The notes beneath the pieces were generated by a model that made no database searches, was not told the DNA's origin, and worked only from the letters and a program-made list of their open reading frames with translations. A stretch of DNA of 7,742 bases from Planctomycetaceae bacterium (GTDB lineage Bacteria; Planctomycetota; Planctomycetia; Planctomycetales; Planctomycetaceae): assembly GCA_947479075.1 (NCBI GenBank), contig CANJZR010000174.1, positions 1 to 7,742 on the forward strand, written 5' to 3'. Every line of letters starts with the position of its first letter. The stretch's first letter is position 1. This document shows, piece by piece, positions 6,254-7,742 of this stretch. Both the position numbers and the translations under genes were made by a program.

Positions 6254-7742
6254 CTACGGCTCCCTCGATGCTGTGGGGAGCTGTTGGGGAGTACGTGTTT
6301 CATCGAGCTGATTCTGTGGCCGCAACTCAGAGTGGATATGTCCGTTGAGTGGTTCGACTTCGCGTCGCAACTGCGACTCGAAATGTTGGTAAGCCGCGGA
6401 GTAATCGCGCTGAAGGAGACTGAGAACCGTCTGTCCCCATGCGGCATCTCGCGACATGGGGTTGAGGTGCAGAGCCTCCAGGAAATGTGAGCTGGCGAGT
6501 TCGTACTGTCCTTCCAGCATCTCCACACACGCGAGGTGTACCCAACCCGCGGGTTCATGGGGCAACAGTTTCGTAGCTTCGGTAAAGCGTGCCGCAGAAC
6601 TCCGCCTATCTCCATCGAGCTGCAACAACCGCCCCAGCTTAATAAGCGAGACATATCGTTCGGTACTAGGGGAACCACATTCCAGAGCTCGTTCCAGATC
6701 GACAATCGCCGCATTCGATTCCCCGAGAGCCCGGCAAGCCGCACTGCGAAATATGTAGCTCCACGCAAATCGGGGACGCTGGGCAATACACGCGGTGAGA
6801 CCGACTTTAGCCTCACCAGCCCGCAGCAGATGGAGATCGCAGATTGCCAAGGCCAGGCGGGCGACGAAATGTTCTGGCTCTGCGTCGAGGACTCGCTCAA
6901 AGTTCTGTCGAGCTCGCCTGAATCGATGCTGCCGTATGCGATCCATTCCCGTGTGGAAATTCATGACCTCACGACGGGGAGGGAATCTGTCAGTCTGAAG
7001 CCTGGCGTGGTCTGCCTCGGCACTGCGGCCCAACTGAGTGAACCATTCCGCCTTGTGAGACCAATATTCGTTTGACGAAAACTCACGCCCAGCGTCGATT
7101 TGCTCCAAAGACTTTGCGGGCCCCGATTCGAGAGCCACCAGTTCCGCGCTCACCAGCGCCAGCTGTTCACGCTCCAGCGTCCACGCAGGATCGTTGGGGA
7201 GCGTCAGCTCCAGGGCCTGCTCAAGTGAGTATCGAGCCAATGCGATGGGGTGTTGGATGTGTGGAACGACGAGCAGACTTTCCACCAGGGCAGCATCCCG
7301 TCGTTCGTCATACTCGCGTGGAGGGATGCGCTGCTTCCATTGATATCGATTCGCTGCGTTCCGGCTGTGATCCAGCCAACCCGCGACGCTGGCCTCGTGG
7401 TCGGACAACGTGGGTTCCGACTGCACGATCAGCCAGGCTGCCTGAAACTTGCTCTGAGCCACTTCCAGTTCATCGCGGTCGAGAGCGTTTCGGCCTTGCT
7501 GGGTGAGAATGGCCACCTCACTGCGCAGGTCGGCGATTCGTTGTCGATCAACACTCGCCTGTATCGCAGTTGCAGCGAACGCCGCCACAGTTCCCAGTAA
7601 AAAGACCGCAATCAAAGTGGCCTGTGCAGGGCGACGTCGACACCATTTCCAGACGCGTTCGACAACGGAGATGGGACGAACGCGAATCGGCTCGCCGAAG
7701 CGGTAACGATGCAGATCGTCAGCCAGATCCTCAGCCGTGGCA
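6254..7742 (-). CDS. Membrane Ser/Thr protein kinase with TPR-containing C-terminal domain (C-terminal 495 residues; N-terminus outside window)
   Basis: The first visible residues, EDLADDLHRYRFGEPIRVRP and then WKWCRRRPAQA, are the characteristic end-of-kinase and juxtamembrane segment of planctomycetal PknB-like kinases. The catalytic domain itself is not in the window. One membrane helix follows (visible residues about 42-63, LIAVFLLGTVAAFAATAI). A helical region comes next and then TPR-type repeats in the last half, for example RRARQNFERVLDAEPEH, NAAIVDLERALECG, SSAARFTEATKLLPHEP and ELASSHFLEALHLNP. The tail is proline- and glutamine-rich. The TTG at 7615 is not the start: the frame is open to the window edge and the juxtamembrane motif lies before it. 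The helix places the TPR part outside the cytoplasm if the kinase is inside. The stop abuts the start of the DUF1559 gene, so the sensor-like TPR domain and the pilin-like protein may act together; that is inference. Confidence 0.85.
   Translation of the reverse strand, partial: ATAEDLADDLHRYRFGEPIRVRPISVVERVWKWCRRRPAQATLIAVFLLGTVAAFAATAIQASVDRQRIADLRSEVAILTQQGRNALDRDELEVAQSKFQAAWLIVQSEPTLSDHEASVAGWLDHSRNAANRYQWKQRIPPREYDERRDAALVESLLVVPHIQHPIALARYSLEQALELTLPNDPAWTLEREQLALVSAELVALESGPAKSLEQIDAGREFSSNEYWSHKAEWFTQLGRSAEADHARLQTDRFPPRREVMNFHTGMDRIRQHRFRRARQNFERVLDAEPEHFVARLALAICDLHLLRAGEAKVGLTACIAQRPRFAWSYIFRSAACRALGESNAAIVDLERALECGSPSTERYVSLIKLGRLLQLDGDRRSSAARFTEATKLLPHEPAGWVHLACVEMLEGQYELASSHFLEALHLNPMSRDAAWGQTVLSLLQRDYSAAYQHFESQLRREVEPLNGHIHSELRPQNQLDETRTPQQLPTASREP

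Noticed and set aside
6253..6900. Upstream extension of the second DUF1559 gene to a 526-codon frame
   Set aside because: It overlaps the TPR coding sequence in another frame, and the SD-supported ATG at 6252 gives a normal prepilin leader.
7613..7615. TTG start for the TPR gene
   Set aside because: The frame is open to the window edge and encodes the kinase juxtamembrane motif just before it, so this codon is internal leucine in the membrane helix.
1..7742. CRISPR array, rRNA, intact insertion sequence or integrase
   Set aside because: No regularly spaced direct repeats, no rRNA-like sequence and no transposase or tyrosine-recombinase motif seen on either strand.

Overview
The window looks planctomycetal. 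It carries two prepilin-type proteins of the DUF1559 / H-X9-DG family, which is massively expanded in Planctomycetes. It also carries the C-terminal part of a membrane Ser/Thr kinase whose juxtamembrane sequence (GEPIRVRP...WKWCRRRP) is typical of planctomycetal kinases with C-terminal repeats. Every gene I can support is on the minus strand, so the biological reading order runs from high to low coordinates.

Right part (7742 to 5320): a kinase/TPR gene enters from outside the window and ends at 6254. After one base, a prepilin-like DUF1559 gene starts at 6252 with its own Shine-Dalgarno (SD) sequence, so the two look like one transcript.

Middle (5208 to 2900): three single-gene units follow one another. 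They are two small secreted proteins of the same apparent family (105 and 118 aa, the latter with a 13-glycine linker) and a second DUF1559 protein (319 aa). The two small genes each have a hairpin terminator close behind them. All three units are preceded by the same upstream element, TGTCCCA-N12-TCCTGAT with further matching bases on both sides. This suggests one small regulon for cell-surface or secreted products.

Left-middle (2899 to 1231): about 1.65 kb without a supportable protein gene. It holds the 3' part of a tRNA-Leu(GAG) gene (2300-2354), from the anticodon stem to the discriminator base. A strong hairpin lies just downstream, and no 5' half lies next to it. This is the expected look of the distal attachment scar of an element integrated in a tRNA gene. 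By geometry the element would lie at higher coordinates, so the middle and right genes may be in an island and the ATPase in the older chromosome. Further down is a structured hairpin with a GNRA-capped inner stem and a T tract (1589-1641).

Left edge (1230 to 1): the N-terminal 410 residues of a P2-type cation-transporting ATPase, running off the window soon after the DKTGT phosphorylation site.

The candidate system most worth attention is the three-promoter set (two small secreted domains plus a pseudopilin-like protein) beside a kinase-linked pseudopilin, next to a tRNA attachment scar.
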